A stretch of 64,000 nt of DNA from positions 186,001 to 250,000 of the forward strand of contig JAMAHW010000045.1 in the NCBI GenBank assembly GCA_023627715.1. Reading direction: 5' to 3'. Shown here piece after piece: positions 10,828 through 22,338 of this stretch (within the stretch, counting starts at the first letter, position 1; each line of letters opens with the position of its first letter). This DNA is from Periconia sp. R9002. Lineage: Eukaryota > Ascomycota > Dothideomycetes > Pleosporales > Periconiaceae. The notes beneath the pieces were generated by a model. It ran no database searches. It was given only the letters and a program-made list of their open reading frames with translations, and was not told where the DNA came from. The translations under genes and the position numbers were made by a program.

Positions 10828-12620
10828 TTTTATCGTCGTTTATGGATATATTATTTCTTTCAGCGGGATGTGAGTTTGACGAGGTTGGTTTGGGGCTAGA
10901 ATTATTCTCTTCTCTCCTCTTTTTTCGGGGGTTCGGTGTCTTGTTGGCTATGTACTGATTGTACACTCGTATTTTAATCGGCAGAACAATATGAGTCCTC
11001 CCTTATGTGAAAGACGTTTTCCGCAGAATTAGACAGATGAGGATTGGATCTGATGAATAACAATCAATGTCGATATTGAGTTGAACCAAAAGCTAGGATA
11101 TCTAAGTCCGACCCGATAGTTGCAAGGAAGACAGGTGGAAAGGGGAGAAAAGGAAAGACGCCGAATCGTGTCAGAGAGGAAGAGAAGAGAAACAATAAAG
11201 AAAGACGGAATGAGCAAACAAAAAAAGACGATCCTTTGAAAGCAGCATCAATCATCCCACGGCCGCCGTTGTTAAGGCGGCCTACTTGCTTGCGTATGGG
11301 ACGAAGGAGTGTAGTCAATTTAGCATTCCACAGACTTTGTGTTTTCTTTGTTCGTTACCCGCCATGATGCGCTTGCGAGTGTGCATTGTTCGCGGTTGGC
11401 CGTCATCAACTTGCAAAGTATGTGTGTGGATAATCGCTATAAATGCCGGAACTGGAAAAGTCTTCTTTTCCTTTTCTTTCTTTTTTTCTCAACGCGGTGG
11501 TGCGTAGTAGTGGTGTGCTTTGTTCATGATTCTTCTGACAATCCCCTCCCCTCCCTTTGTGCTACATATACATTACATGTCTTGGCTGCAGTGGGTTTGG
11601 AACAGAGTGTCATTCGCACTTTTCTACTCCGAAATACCCAGTGCTGTTAAACAAGTCTTTTTCCACAAGCGGTCAACGTATAATCTAGGCTCTAATTTCT
11701 GTTAATACGCATTCTTTTGTTGTGCTAAACACTGTAACGTACCTACATCAAAAGTGTTTTCTTCTTCGCAATTGAATATAGACCATATTTCCCCCCTAGG
11801 AAATCTTAATATAGAGACGATTAAAAGCCTAGGTAAATACCAAAAGCCAGAAGCTTTCCAGCACCATCTTATAGTTGTCATCGACACCTCTCCACATCCA
11901 TCAATTACATGCAATAGGCAGTTACCTCGCGGCAAACCCGCTTACGTAATCCCAACTCTACCTCCCACTCCTACTCCCTCCATTCAAACATGATCTCCTA
12001 CTCTGCTCCTCAGCTCTTAGAAAGAGATAGAAGGAAAAGAAAGAAAAAGGAGAAAACGACAAAAGATGAGACATAATGATAGGACGGTTTTTGCCAACCA
12101 CACATCCCTACCTCTGCGCATATCATTGATGCATATGCACATGGGGCAAGCATTACTCAAATCGACTCATACCCACGCTAACCCCGATTCCAATCTAGCC
12201 GTCGATCGTGTTCGTTCGGTAGCCGCCCCCTCGCCGGGGTAATATTGTTGTATGTGCCAATGAAAAAACCGTTGGATCTTAGGAAGACAAACTAAAACGG
12301 GCGTATTACTACTGTAATGTACACTAGGTGCATATATATTTATAGACTGTTGCGATTTATGCCGTATTTTTGTTGTTGTACGAAACGAGCCGGTGATGGG
12401 TGCGTGAGGTGATTTGTACAATACAAAATCCTGTATGGATGGATGCATGGGTAGGCAGTCATGGCTAATACGAAGGGCAAGATATAACATCAGGTCGCGC
12501 CTGCCCAAACCAGTGCTTTTTCCTACCGCCCTACTAAGCATATTTGTCTACAAAACACATCAACAACCAAGGTTGCTTTCCCACCCAGCGTCAACGACTT
12601 TACTATCGGAACAGCGAAAA
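10828..12620. other. Divergent intergenic promoter region
   Basis: About 1.8 kb between two divergent genes, so it must hold both promoters and leaders. Several T-rich and C/T-rich tracts are present (for example around 11460-11490). Short open frames here (such as 11286-11507 and 12167-12541) have no motifs. No RNA gene was recognised. Confidence 0.45.
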
Positions 12621-12649
12621 ATGGTGCGAAGAGGCAGAGACACAAAGCC

Positions 12650-12690
<41 letters not shown>

Positions 12691-15164
12691 AATCCACAGA
12701 CGCAAATAGTCAGGCGCCAAAACAGTACATTACGGTGACGGCGCAGCAATCTCGATATGCGCTCGATGCTGTCGATGCACCTGCGTCGAAGGAGGTATGT
12801 AGAATATTCATATAGACCGGTACCTACCCCGCGAACCACGTGGGATTACTTACACACGTCTTCACAGATCCTGGTCAAGGACCTTTCCATTAGCGTCTCG
12901 AACCGAGAGCTCCTCAGCCATGCGACACTTCACCTAGTCGAAGGCAGACACTACGTGCTGGTCGGGCGCAACGGGACGGGCAAGTCTACATTGTTAAAGG
13001 CTATGGCGGAAGGGTTGATACCTGGGATTCCATGGAGTACACGTATTCTACTGCTGGGTCAGACAAGGGAGGTGGAAGGAAAGGGGGAAAGCGGAACTGA
13101 GGAGACGGTGCTGCAGCATGTGGTCAGGAGCGACCGCCTCAGGGAACGATACATGCGCGAGGCGACGATGCTGAGTGATGCCATTGAGCATTCTACGGAT
13201 CCCATGGCGCCGGTCAAGACATATAGGAAGATTGTACATGAGCGATTGGGGAGGCAGTTGGAAGAAGCGCATAAGATCGCCGAAAGGAGGAGTGGCGCAA
13301 GGGGCAAGTTGGCGAGAAAGGAGCTGATCAAGTTTGAGGAGCGGTTTGAAGAGTCAAAGGCTAGCGTACAGCAAGAGGAGGGCGAGATTGAACCAATCAG
13401 GCTGAGCGAGGATACGCATGCTGCGGCAGAAATGCTGGCCAATGTTCAGGCCACGCTGGAGCTGATGGACGCATCCGCTGCTGAAAAAAAGGCGAGAAGC
13501 GTGTTATTGGGTCTGGGCTTCAAGCAAGACAGAATCGATCAACCCTTCAACCAATTGTCAGGCGGTTGGAAGACCAGGTGCGACCTGGCTTGCGCACTTT
13601 GCCAGTACGCCGACGTCCTCTTGTTGGACGAGCCTACCAACTTCCTGGATCTCCCATCCATCCTCTGGCTGCAAGACTACATCCGCAACCTGACGGGCAC
13701 CACGGCTTTGATCACCACGCACGACCGTGACTTTGGCGATGCCGTGGCAGAGGAGCTCATTGTGCTGCGCAACCAGAATTTTGAGACATTTCGCGGCAAT
13801 CTCAGCCTCTACGAGCGCGAGCGCTACAAGAAAGCCCGCTATCTTACCAAAATGAAGGACGCGCAAGACAAGCAGAAGAAGCACATGGAGAAGACGGTGG
13901 CCAACAATATCAAGGCGGCACGGGACAAAGGCGACGACAAGAAACTCAAGCAGGCAGCCTCTCGCAAGAAGAAACTGGATGAGCGTATGGGTATCCAGGT
14001 AGGGCTGAAAGGCGGCCGCTTCAAACTGAATCGCGACCTGGGCGGGTATCACACAGGCAGGAGGGCTGAGATTGAGATTCCAGATTTTGATCCACCCGTG
14101 AAGATGACGTTTCCTCGTCAACCTCCCGACCTACGATTTCCAGGAGCGTTAGTAAGCCTAGAGAAGGTTTGTTTCGCGTACCCGAGCAAGAAGAAAGTTG
14201 CAGTGCTCAGCGACATCAACCTTACCATCCACCCGGGTCAACGGGTCGGGTTAGCAGGGCTCAACGGATCTGGCAAAACGACGCTGATTTCGCTGATTGC
14301 AGGCAGTGGAGACGATGCAGCGGAAGGAGGACTGACGCCAACATCGGGAAATATCACTCGCCATCCTCGCGCGAAATTTGGGAGGTTCTCGCAGCAATCA
14401 GTAGAGGAGGTGACGAGCATTGCGACAGCCACCCCCGGACTCAGCGCGCTATCACATCTGCGGCAACACTGCGGCGAGGACATGGACGAAAAGGACGCAC
14501 GACAACTTCTGGCAAGTCTGGGATTACAAGGCCATGCGGTGGCGGACGTGCCACTGGAACTGCTGTCGGGAGGACAGAAGGTCAGGGTGGGGCTCGCAAA
14601 GCTGCTGTGGCCGCCGCCTCAGTTGCTGATTCTGGACGAAGTGACGACGCATCTGGACGCCGACACGATTCTGGGGCTCATCAAGGCGTTGAAAGAGTAC
14701 GATGGGGCACTGCTGGTGGTGACACACGATCGGTTCTTCATGCGGTACGTACGCCCGTCCATGCCCATGCTAAGCATCATTTCCATTATCGAGAGGGCAA
14801 TCTTGTCCGTCCGAGAGTATTGATTCCAAGGGGATATGTTGAGCGTTTCTGTCAAGGGGCAAGACGAATAGCTGGATGGATAAAATAATGATTGATGGAT
14901 GTGATTGCTGACGAGGTTGAGCCCAACAGGACGGTGATCGAAGGAGCTAGCCCGTACCGACTAGCGCAAGGGGCACACGCGGAGGGGCAGCCTGAAGAGG
15001 ATTCCTCCGAGAGCGACGACGAGGAGAGCGAGACAGGGGCAGGTGCAGCGGCGGGAACTGTCTACCGCGTGGCCAGGGGTCAATTGAAGAAGCTGGAGGG
15101 CGGGATGAGCCAGTACGAAGAGATTGCAGAGCGGGCGGCGCAGAAACTGAGACTGGAGGCGTGA
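12621..15164 (+). CDS. ABCF-family twin-ATPase (soluble ABC protein)
   Basis: Exons are 12621-12794, 12868-14744 and 14930-15164, giving 761 aa; the introns (73 and 185 nt) start GTATGT and GTACGT. There are two ABC cassettes and no membrane segments, as in Gcn20/Arb1-type ABCF proteins that act on ribosomes. Cassette 1 has Walker A GRNGTGKST, signature LSGGWKTR and Walker B LLLDEPTNFLD. Cassette 2 has Walker A GLNGSGKTT, signature LSGGQKVR and Walker B LLILDEVTTHLD. A charged coiled linker rich in Lys and Glu joins them. The last splice gives THDRFFMR then TVIEGASPYRL, which fits the family. The C-terminus has an acidic Glu/Asp tract. A run of 13 Ala follows residue 9. It probably works in translation or ribosome assembly; the exact ABCF subgroup is not determined. 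Confidence 0.9.
12651..12690. repeat. CTG/GCT microsatellite coding polyalanine
   Basis: Thirteen uninterrupted GCT codons in exon 1 of the ABCF gene, encoding an Ala run just after the start. A pure triplet run of this kind is expected to vary in length between strains. Confidence 0.95.
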
Positions 15165-16109
15165 AGATGGCGGTGATGAAAGTGGTGATGGCGGTGGCGA
15201 TGGCGGTGGAAGGGGGTGGAAGTGGGGATTGTGGGTTTCTTATGGCGGGCGTGCGGGCTTGGATGGGAGATGGGTGGAGGAGAAGGTTCGGGCCAATTGC
15301 GGCCTCTGATTGGCGGGCTTGGTTTGTCATGTTTGTGTTTGCCCGTCACGTGCATGTTTGTTTGTTTCTCGCGCGCCTCGCTAAGACGGACGGAACAACG
15401 CCCACGACAACCGAGCAGATGATGAGCGAGGGATCCCATCCTGGCCGTCCTGGACCAAGCAACCTGTTCCGTTTCTCAGGAGGCAGGACCAGTGCCAGGA
15501 ATGGGCCGCCTGGTGGTGGCTCCGCGGCGAACCCGCCTACCCGTTGACGCTGGGACGAGAGGATGGCCTGGGCGGGCACATCCACCACCTCACTTCTTTT
15601 CCATTTTATTTATTTCCCTCCACTCAGCCACGCCTGTTGCCTCGTTCCCCTGTCCAAGCGTCGCGTCTCGAGCACCATCGTCACTCTTTCATCTACCTAT
15701 TCATTCATTGATTGCTTGGGCTTCATTGTCCATTTTTTTTTTACTTCCCACCTCCATCCACTCCTTTTTGCTTATTTCTTATCCATCCAACCTCCTATTA
15801 TTATACCTACACAGCTCCATACATGTACACGGCACTACCGCTCCACCGCCATCCCTCTCTCACCACAATTATGCCTTAGCCGCCTGTCGAAGCTGCTTTC
15901 ATTTCCCATTCATTAATACCAACTTTGTACCTATCCATCCACCGCCAACCACCATCATCAACACTCATTCAACTTCCTTCAATCTTTCCCTCCGTTTTTC
16001 GTCTCCAGGCATTGCATTACATTGCATTGCATTGCACTCTACAGCCCACCAGTCGAGCAAGGTTGATGGGCATATTATACCCCCATAATAATATTAATAC
16101 CACAAGTCA
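15165..16109. other. Intergenic and long pyrimidine-rich leader
   Basis: About 0.95 kb. From about 15590 the + strand becomes strongly C/T-rich, as is usual for fungal promoters and 5' leaders, and includes a GCATT tandem tract at 16011-16034. Short frames in the leader are out of step with the downstream gene. The leader belongs to the gene starting at 16110. Confidence 0.5.
16011..16034. repeat. GCATT pentanucleotide tract
   Basis: Four to five tandem copies of GCATT, one with a change to ACATT, in the presumed 5' leader about 80 bases before the next start codon. Confidence 0.8.
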
Positions 16110-18206
16110 GTGACATCGGTGGCCATGTCAGAAACTCAAGCTACCCCTCGCGTCACGCCCACCCCCGAACCCTCCTCATCCTCGTCCCAACGTCAACAAC
16201 AACAACAAACTCAGCAAACTCAGCCGCAACAGCAACAACAACAACAGCACCCATTTCAACCCCCTTCACAACCAACACCCTCGTCTACTCTCAAGACTCC
16301 CAAGGACAAGAATTGCCCCTTCTGCGGCCAGGCTTTCACCTCGAGCAGTCTCGGCCGACACCTCGACCTTTACATCCGCCCCAAGAATCCAAAACCATCC
16401 GATGGCCTGCACATTGTCGAGGAGATTCGCAAGATCCGTGGAGGCATAACCCGGCGTCAAGTTAAGGGCCCGGTTAAGAGGGAACGCGGAGTGGGAGGGA
16501 GAAGCGGAGCACCCGGTTCTGACAGGCACTCCAACACGCGCACCCCCGCTAACAAGAGGCAATCGGTCGTGTCGATAGCCCTATCTGGCGACCGCTCGGA
16601 AAGTCCCAACGACGATGACCACGATGAGCATGATGACGATGCGGACGGGGACAATGACATGGTCTATGATTCGCTACTCGATTTGAATGTTTCGAAGCGG
16701 CGTGGCGGCTTCACAAGCATCAATTCCAGTGCGCAAGGGAAAATGCCCCAAATCAACAGACGGTTGCTGCAAAAGGCCGACCTGGACCAGCGGCAAAAGA
16801 TGTCGGATGAGGCAGAGACGGCCAAGGCCACCGAGCTGGCCCTTCGCGAGCTGCTGCGGAGCGTCAAAGATGCCAACACCAAAGCCACCAGTTCCGCTCT
16901 CTTCGACTTTGACCCCTATACCCTCAATTTTCCCAGTCTGTGCCTCCGCGTCTTACCCCCACCCTCGACCCTCTTCTCACCCACTCCCTTCCCCACCAGC
17001 GAATCGTGGTCTATAAATCCACCAGGCCAGAAGCAGTTTGATACCCTCAACAAACAAGTCCGGGAGCGCCTGCTTGCCCATCAGCGTCAGCGGCAGATCA
17101 ACCAGGCATACCCTTCTGGTTCACACTCCAACCCTCCGTCCGGGAACACGTCCCCCTTGCCCACGCCTCCACTCTTCGACCCGGACCCAGAGAAGCTGTT
17201 CTGTCACATTGCAGATGCATATGGCCATTGGATGCACCAACCCGAGCATACCCGCCAGGAGTATTGGCAGATAGAGATTCTAAGATCCTATGCTCGTGCC
17301 AATGAACTGCGCCGCGAGGCCGAGCTTAATCTGCAGCAAGTCCGTCGTGAGTTGGAATTCTACAAGTCGCAGCGCCCGGGGCCGGAACTTTCCCCCGTGA
17401 GCTTCACCTTTACCCTAGGTACGGAAACTGTCAAAGAACTGGGTAAATTCGGTATGGATTTTCGAAATTGGGACTACGATCGCCTGATTGAAAAGTGGAA
17501 GACGGTGGTGCGCGAGAACAAAAATGTAACGTCTGGCTTGGCTGCCCAAAAGCCCTTACCAGAGACAGCCAGCACGCGAAGCTGCTCCATGACAAGCCTG
17601 CCCAATCAGCCCTTTGCCGCGGGTCACAGTTCCCTCTCCCAATCTCAGTCGAGTGTCAAACTTGAACAATCGACATGTTCTGCTCCGCCGACCGTTAGTG
17701 GCAGGGACCCAAGCAGCGACCAGGCCGATGCCGAGGGCGAAGACGACGACCTCGAGGTAGTACCTGCATCCAACAACAATCTAGCCATGGACGATCACCA
17801 TGGTCTCCCTCACCAGCCGACTCCTGTTCATCCGTCCCAAATGCATGCCCACCTGCAGTCTCAAGTACATGCCCAGCAGCAGCAGCAGCAACAACAACAA
17901 CAACAACAACAAATGCAGATGTCCCAAGCCCAAGTGCAGGCCTGGCACGTTGCAAGACAGATGAACCAGAGTCGCAACTCTCACCACGCCTCCCATCCTC
18001 ACCAGCACCAACAGTTGTCGCCTCACCCCCAACATATGGGCTCTGCTGCCAACAGCCGCAGAACGTCTGGTGTCATCATGGACCCACATGGTATGAATGC
18101 CGGCAATATGCTGCCAATGGATGGCATTGAGAGTCACGACCAGTTCCTTCGCCTCGACATGGGCCTGGCAGGTGGTTTCGTTGGGCAAAATCCAGATTCT
18201 GTGTAA
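16110..18206 (+). CDS. Conserved fungal protein with CPFC zinc-binding motif, 698 aa
   Basis: A single-exon frame; ATG 16110 is the first of two nearby starts (the other is 16125). After a Pro/Ser/Gln-rich N-terminus comes CPFCGQAFTSSSLGRHLDLY (about residues 70-89), a Cys-x2-Cys...His arrangement like half of a C2H2 or C2HC zinc finger. It is followed by IRKIRGGITRR, a basic conserved block. The middle (about 220-480) looks folded and helical, with paired Trp and Arg motifs such as YGHWMHQPEHTRQEYW and a charged helix NELRREAELNLQQVRRELEF. The C-terminus is disordered, with polyGln and His/Gln-rich runs. I recall this N-terminal block from other ascomycete hypothetical proteins but no named function. 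A nuclear regulatory role is plausible, not shown. Confidence 0.85.
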   Translation: MTSVAMSETQATPRVTPTPEPSSSSSQRQQQQQTQQTQPQQQQQQQHPFQPPSQPTPSSTLKTPKDKNCPFCGQAFTSSSLGRHLDLYIRPKNPKPSDGLHIVEEIRKIRGGITRRQVKGPVKRERGVGGRSGAPGSDRHSNTRTPANKRQSVVSIALSGDRSESPNDDDHDEHDDDADGDNDMVYDSLLDLNVSKRRGGFTSINSSAQGKMPQINRRLLQKADLDQRQKMSDEAETAKATELALRELLRSVKDANTKATSSALFDFDPYTLNFPSLCLRVLPPPSTLFSPTPFPTSESWSINPPGQKQFDTLNKQVRERLLAHQRQRQINQAYPSGSHSNPPSGNTSPLPTPPLFDPDPEKLFCHIADAYGHWMHQPEHTRQEYWQIEILRSYARANELRREAELNLQQVRRELEFYKSQRPGPELSPVSFTFTLGTETVKELGKFGMDFRNWDYDRLIEKWKTVVRENKNVTSGLAAQKPLPETASTRSCSMTSLPNQPFAAGHSSLSQSQSSVKLEQSTCSAPPTVSGRDPSSDQADAEGEDDDLEVVPASNNNLAMDDHHGLPHQPTPVHPSQMHAHLQSQVHAQQQQQQQQQQQQQMQMSQAQVQAWHVARQMNQSRNSHHASHPHQHQQLSPHPQHMGSAANSRRTSGVIMDPHGMNAGNMLPMDGIESHDQFLRLDMGLAGGFVGQNPDSV
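17874..17912. repeat. CAG/CAA tract coding polyglutamine
   Basis: About 13 mixed CAG and CAA codons in frame, giving a Gln run in the C-terminal disordered part of the 698-aa protein. Confidence 0.9.
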
Positions 18207-20192
18207 CGACTTGGTACGGAGTATGGGGTGTGCGGGCACTGCTCCTCTCTGGCCCGTCTCTGTTCGTGTTTTCTTCCACGTTCTTTTTTTCACTATTTCC
18301 TCTTCGGTACGTCTCACTGCGGCTTTGGATACACTTGATACCCCATGGCCAGCTGGCTCTGGCTGTTAGAGCTTTCACCTTCGATTCGACGCTTCCGGGT
18401 CCGGCATTCGTTTATTTCTCGCTCCTCCTATTTGGCTCCGTGTGGAACGGCATGCTAGAAACGTACGACATACGCACTATTCTTCCTCGATCTTCCACCC
18501 CTCAAATCAGGGGGGTTGGCCAGGTCGTCGACATGTATATTCTCTCTTCCTTTCTCTATGTCTCTTTTGTCGAAATACTTTATACCCCGAACTTGCATGC
18601 AGTTCCAAACAACAGCATGCGGACAATCGTTCCCTCTCTCCGTATACACACATACCGGGAGAGAACCAAAGTCTTTGGTATTAGAAAGCGTCGGGACTCC
18701 TTCATTGGAAAATCATCAGTGGGCTGGTTATTTGCTTTTATATTTGTCAACAATTCCCTTCTTCCCTTTTCCGTTCTCTAGTCGACATTGGTCTGGTTGT
18801 TCTTTTGTACTTTACTACCACCCTTTGTCTCTACTGCCGCACATCACACACCTCTCTCGTCCCTGTCGGGTGACCAACCTCACCTCGACGACCCTCTGGG
18901 GACATCTCCGAATCTCCTTTGTACATTTACCTTACACATACATATCTTCTTTGCGAACACTGGTGGCGGTGCCTACACGGCACAGCATGGTCTTGGGAAA
19001 CACGAAAGAAATTGTTGATCCTCTTCCTTAACCACGTCTCACACCTCTCCATCTCTCCCGTTTCTTCTTCCTTCTCGTCACTTTTTCCCTTTCAGATTGC
19101 AGTCGAGTACATACATACAGCCCAGTCGGAGTCGGTGTCCGGGTAAGATAGGTGGTTGGGATAGACGGGGTGGGAATGGGGGCGAGGCGTATCTAAGAGG
19201 TTTTATTTTTTTATTTTTTACAGATGATTAGGACGGGACCGACCGGGAAAGGGTGGAAGCAGAGTGGAAACGGAACGGAGAGTAGAGATCGTTCTGACGA
19301 AGACTGGTGTGTGTGTATAGGTACGCAATAATAAGATAACAAGAAAATTTATACAGAAAGATCAGATGTGCATGTCACCGTAGTACAGTGTTTTGTTTGG
19401 GAATTCAACCTTTTGTTGATTGATATTTTAGATGTTGAAAAGCTCCTGATCTTTTTAGGGATAGGTGGGTGTGTATTACACATATATACATGTATGTATG
19501 TAGGTACACCAAATTTTAACACGATTTACCTTTCCTTTCCGTAATTAGTTCTACTCCATATACCTACTTTAACGACCCAAGGTTTACATATGTTCCTAGT
19601 ACTTATGATCACAATAATCTTCCATTTTTCTTCGACCTTTGTTATGCCTTTTCGTCTAGATACATCCCTACATACACATGTAGCTTTCCTATATAAATAT
19701 TTAGTCGTTCCTTCTTTCCCCAATTGATGTTCATTTTTTTTAGCGTCATTGTACAAACCAACCTTTCCAATCAATATACCTCCAACAAATTACAACGCCA
19801 TTACGATCTGGATGTGGGTAAATGCGAATTCCAAGTGTGAGAGGGGAGGGGGAGGGGAATGAGGACGAGGTGAAGTCTCACTCCTCCTCACCCGCCCCTA
19901 CCCTGCCTTCCCAATCGTATCGTTCCGATCGGGAGTTGCTCTCACTCTCACTCTCACGTTCACTATTCAATTTTTGGAATTACGCTCGCTCGCTCGCTCG
20001 CCTCCTTCCTCGTCTAAACGTCGAACTTTGCGATGCGCTATCTCGACTTCACCGCGCACCTGCCTTTTCTCTTCTTTTCTTCTTTGTTACGACGCACACA
20101 CGCACGCACGGCATACATAGCTAGGTACCTTTTGAGCTATCCCAACGCAACACAGTGCAAAGCGGCGCCCTGCGCATGTCTACGAAAAAGCA
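18207..20192. other. 2-kb intergenic region
   Basis: It holds the 3' untranslated region of the 698-aa gene and the promoter and leader of the next + strand gene. T- and C/T-rich tracts alternate (such as 19020-19090), and there is a CTCG tandem run near 19984-20003. Overlapping + frames at 18230-18781 and 18516-19031 are hydrophobic, carry no family motif and look like by-products of pyrimidine-rich DNA. Confidence 0.45.
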
Positions 20193-20199
20193 ATGGTAA
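20176..20199 (+). promoter_or_regulatory. Seven-codon upstream ORF overlapping the start codon
   Basis: ATG at 20176 opens a frame MSTKKQW ending in TAA at 20197-20199, which overlaps the ATG at 20193-20195 (ATGGTAA). Scanning ribosomes would meet this uORF just before the main start, so it could lower or control translation of the 402-aa protein. The same bases form TG|GTAAGT, a good splice donor, so an intron starting here is an alternative. Confidence 0.4.
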
Positions 20200-21401
20200 G
20201 TTCTACGTCTACGTACCCGTTCCGCGATCTCGGAGATGTTGGAGGTGGTGGTGAGGAAGAGCCCGAGCCCAACCAGCAGGCCAAAACTGGGAAGGCGGAG
20301 GCGAGGGTGTTGGTTATGAGGGCGATGAGGTCGGATAGGAGGAGGGATGTTGCGATTTTGGAGGTGGTGGAGGAGGAGGGGGAGGAGGAGGTTGTTGGTG
20401 GGCGGGAAGTTGAGGTTGAGATGGTGGTGGGAGATGTGGAAGAGAACGACCCATTTCGTGATCCAGAGATGGGGACGAGGGTGCAAGAAGTTCAAGGGAC
20501 CCTGCCGGTTCGTTCGATTCCGGCTTCCTCGTCATGGAACGACATCAAAGGCATGGAACTTCGCGGGTTCCTCGTCACACCCCTAATGGGCGGAGTCCAG
20601 TACTGGCGGGAGACTCCCACGCCCACCGCCGAACATCCTCCTGACGGTCAGTACGCGACTCCGCTCGACTCCTCCTCGGTAGCCGTCAACGAACCGGAAC
20701 AGCGTTCCAAAATGCGACCGCTCAAGTCCATCTGTCGCCGCGCCAAGAAGATTCAGGTCCGCATGCCGTCGATCAGGAAGAAGCGAGGAGGTTCCAAGTT
20801 GGGTAGTGAGACTACTTCTGATCCCGAGGTTTTCAAGGCCATTGCGTATGACGATGTCGAGGAGGGTCCACCACCGGCGATCATGACGAGGCGTAGGTAC
20901 GGAGATCCATTCGAGTCGCCGTTTGATAGCCGTGTTGAATTGGGACGGGAGTCTTCTTCGCTGTCTTCTCTACCTCGCAACAAGCACATTCCACAAATTC
21001 CAGAGGCCACATTATGCAACGCCCACGGACTTGATCACGTCAAAGGAATGGGACACGAGGAATTTGTCGAAGCCGGTCGACGAAACTGCAAGACTCCGCC
21101 GCCCCGTCCGCCTCGTCCAGACGACCTACGTCCGACTCTGTCCGCCGCCTCGACCGTCATCGATACCCCACAAAGCAAGAAGTCGTTTGGCAGTTTGCTT
21201 CTGTCGGATGCGCCGACTTTCTTCACGGGTGAGGCTCCCCCGGAGTACAGTTCGCGCCGCCCGGTTTCGATTGTGACTACGTCGTCGTTTGGATGCATTG
21301 ATGGGATGCCGCCCGAGCAACGGTATCGATACAAGGCCAAGGGGGTTAAGGGAACGATCAAGAGGATTGTCAAGAAGGCGAATATGAAGTTTTCGAAGTA
21401 G
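20193..21401 (+). CDS. 402-aa hypothetical protein
   Basis: A single uninterrupted frame. An acidic, Val/Glu-rich N-terminal third (about 15-95) is followed by a Ser/Pro-rich middle with basic patches (SICRRAKKIQVRMPSIRKKR) and a basic C-terminus ending KGTIKRIVKKANMKFSK. I recognise no domain, signal peptide or membrane helix. The repeated basic segments could contact nucleic acid or membranes, but that is inference. The start is uncertain because the ATG is followed at once by GTAAGT, and a short uORF overlaps it. If the acidic N-terminal region is really leader or intron, the protein would begin at a later Met such as the one in SSWNDIKGMELRG. Confidence 0.6.
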   Translation: MVSSTSTYPFRDLGDVGGGGEEEPEPNQQAKTGKAEARVLVMRAMRSDRRRDVAILEVVEEEGEEEVVGGREVEVEMVVGDVEENDPFRDPEMGTRVQEVQGTLPVRSIPASSSWNDIKGMELRGFLVTPLMGGVQYWRETPTPTAEHPPDGQYATPLDSSSVAVNEPEQRSKMRPLKSICRRAKKIQVRMPSIRKKRGGSKLGSETTSDPEVFKAIAYDDVEEGPPPAIMTRRRYGDPFESPFDSRVELGRESSSLSSLPRNKHIPQIPEATLCNAHGLDHVKGMGHEEFVEAGRRNCKTPPPRPPRPDDLRPTLSAASTVIDTPQSKKSFGSLLLSDAPTFFTGEAPPEYSSRRPVSIVTTSSFGCIDGMPPEQRYRYKAKGVKGTIKRIVKKANMKFSK

Positions 21402-22338
21402 GAGGGAGTGGTGGGGAGACAATGAACATGAACACGGGAAGTGAAAGGAAGAGAGGAAATGAGAACATTATCGTAAGAGATGGTCGGTCCGAAGACGAAC
21501 GGATGTATCGACCAAGCCACGAATAGGAATCAACGGGTGGTTCTGGTCTATATGGGGAAACAAACATTACGTTGGGGAGCACATGTTATGCATGATTACT
21601 TGTATTCCCTCGGGATGGGCTGAAGATATATTTAGCGGAGCATGAGTTATGAAGGAGCGGCACGTGAAAGGAAGAAAGATGGATGAATGTATGGCGGATA
21701 CGAACAGCATGTGATTAGGAGAATATGAATACAAAAGGTTCCATTGCATGTGCATTTGATGGGATGATGTGGTGTGAATGGATGGTTGGATGGATGGTGG
21801 TTGGGCATGGCGCGGTGAGCGGAATAGGTAGGACGAGAGTTTGATGGCTTGTCATGTGACGCGGGCTGTCATTGGCCATTGACGTGGCAGACGCTACACC
21901 AATGCCACCCACCGCCAAACGGTAACGTACAAGATGAAGCGTACCACAAAGAAAACCACTCTGCTAGATAAATACCGGTCCATGGGACTGACGGGCTGCA
22001 TTGTGTGTACATTTATATATGTATGGCTGAGGGGGGAATGACGAAACCATTGGCCTGAATACAAGCACTAGTCTATTCTATTACTACAGCAGTCGGTCTA
22101 CTCTCCACCTCACCTCACATAACGACTACATCCATCCATCCATCCATACAAACTACCACATACGTACATCCCCCACCCACCTCACCTCGCCTCGCCACGC
22201 CTCGCTCCCCAGCCCAATCCCACACACTCTCACTCGCCTTTGCCCGCATTGCCTGCCGCATTGCTGCCCTCGCTCCATTCGATTCGATTCGGTTCGCATT
22301 CTTCGCTTTGCATTGTCCCATCAGGCAAGCAAGCAAGC
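21402..22338. other. Intergenic, 3' region and TCO89 leader
   Basis: About 0.9 kb. From 22080 the + strand is C/A-rich with a CATC tandem run (about 22129-22147) and CCTCGC-type tracts typical of a 5' leader. A frame open from 22240 upstream of the TCO89 start begins at TTG only and is leader. Nothing else was recognised. Confidence 0.5.

Noticed and set aside
10421..10873. Ala/Val-rich + frame opposite the disordered gene
   Set aside because: It is the reverse reading of the AGC/AGT triplet tract; the - strand frame covers the whole locus.
18230..19031. Hydrophobic + frames downstream of the 698-aa gene
   Set aside because: They come from T/C-rich untranslated sequence, overlap in two frames and have no family features.
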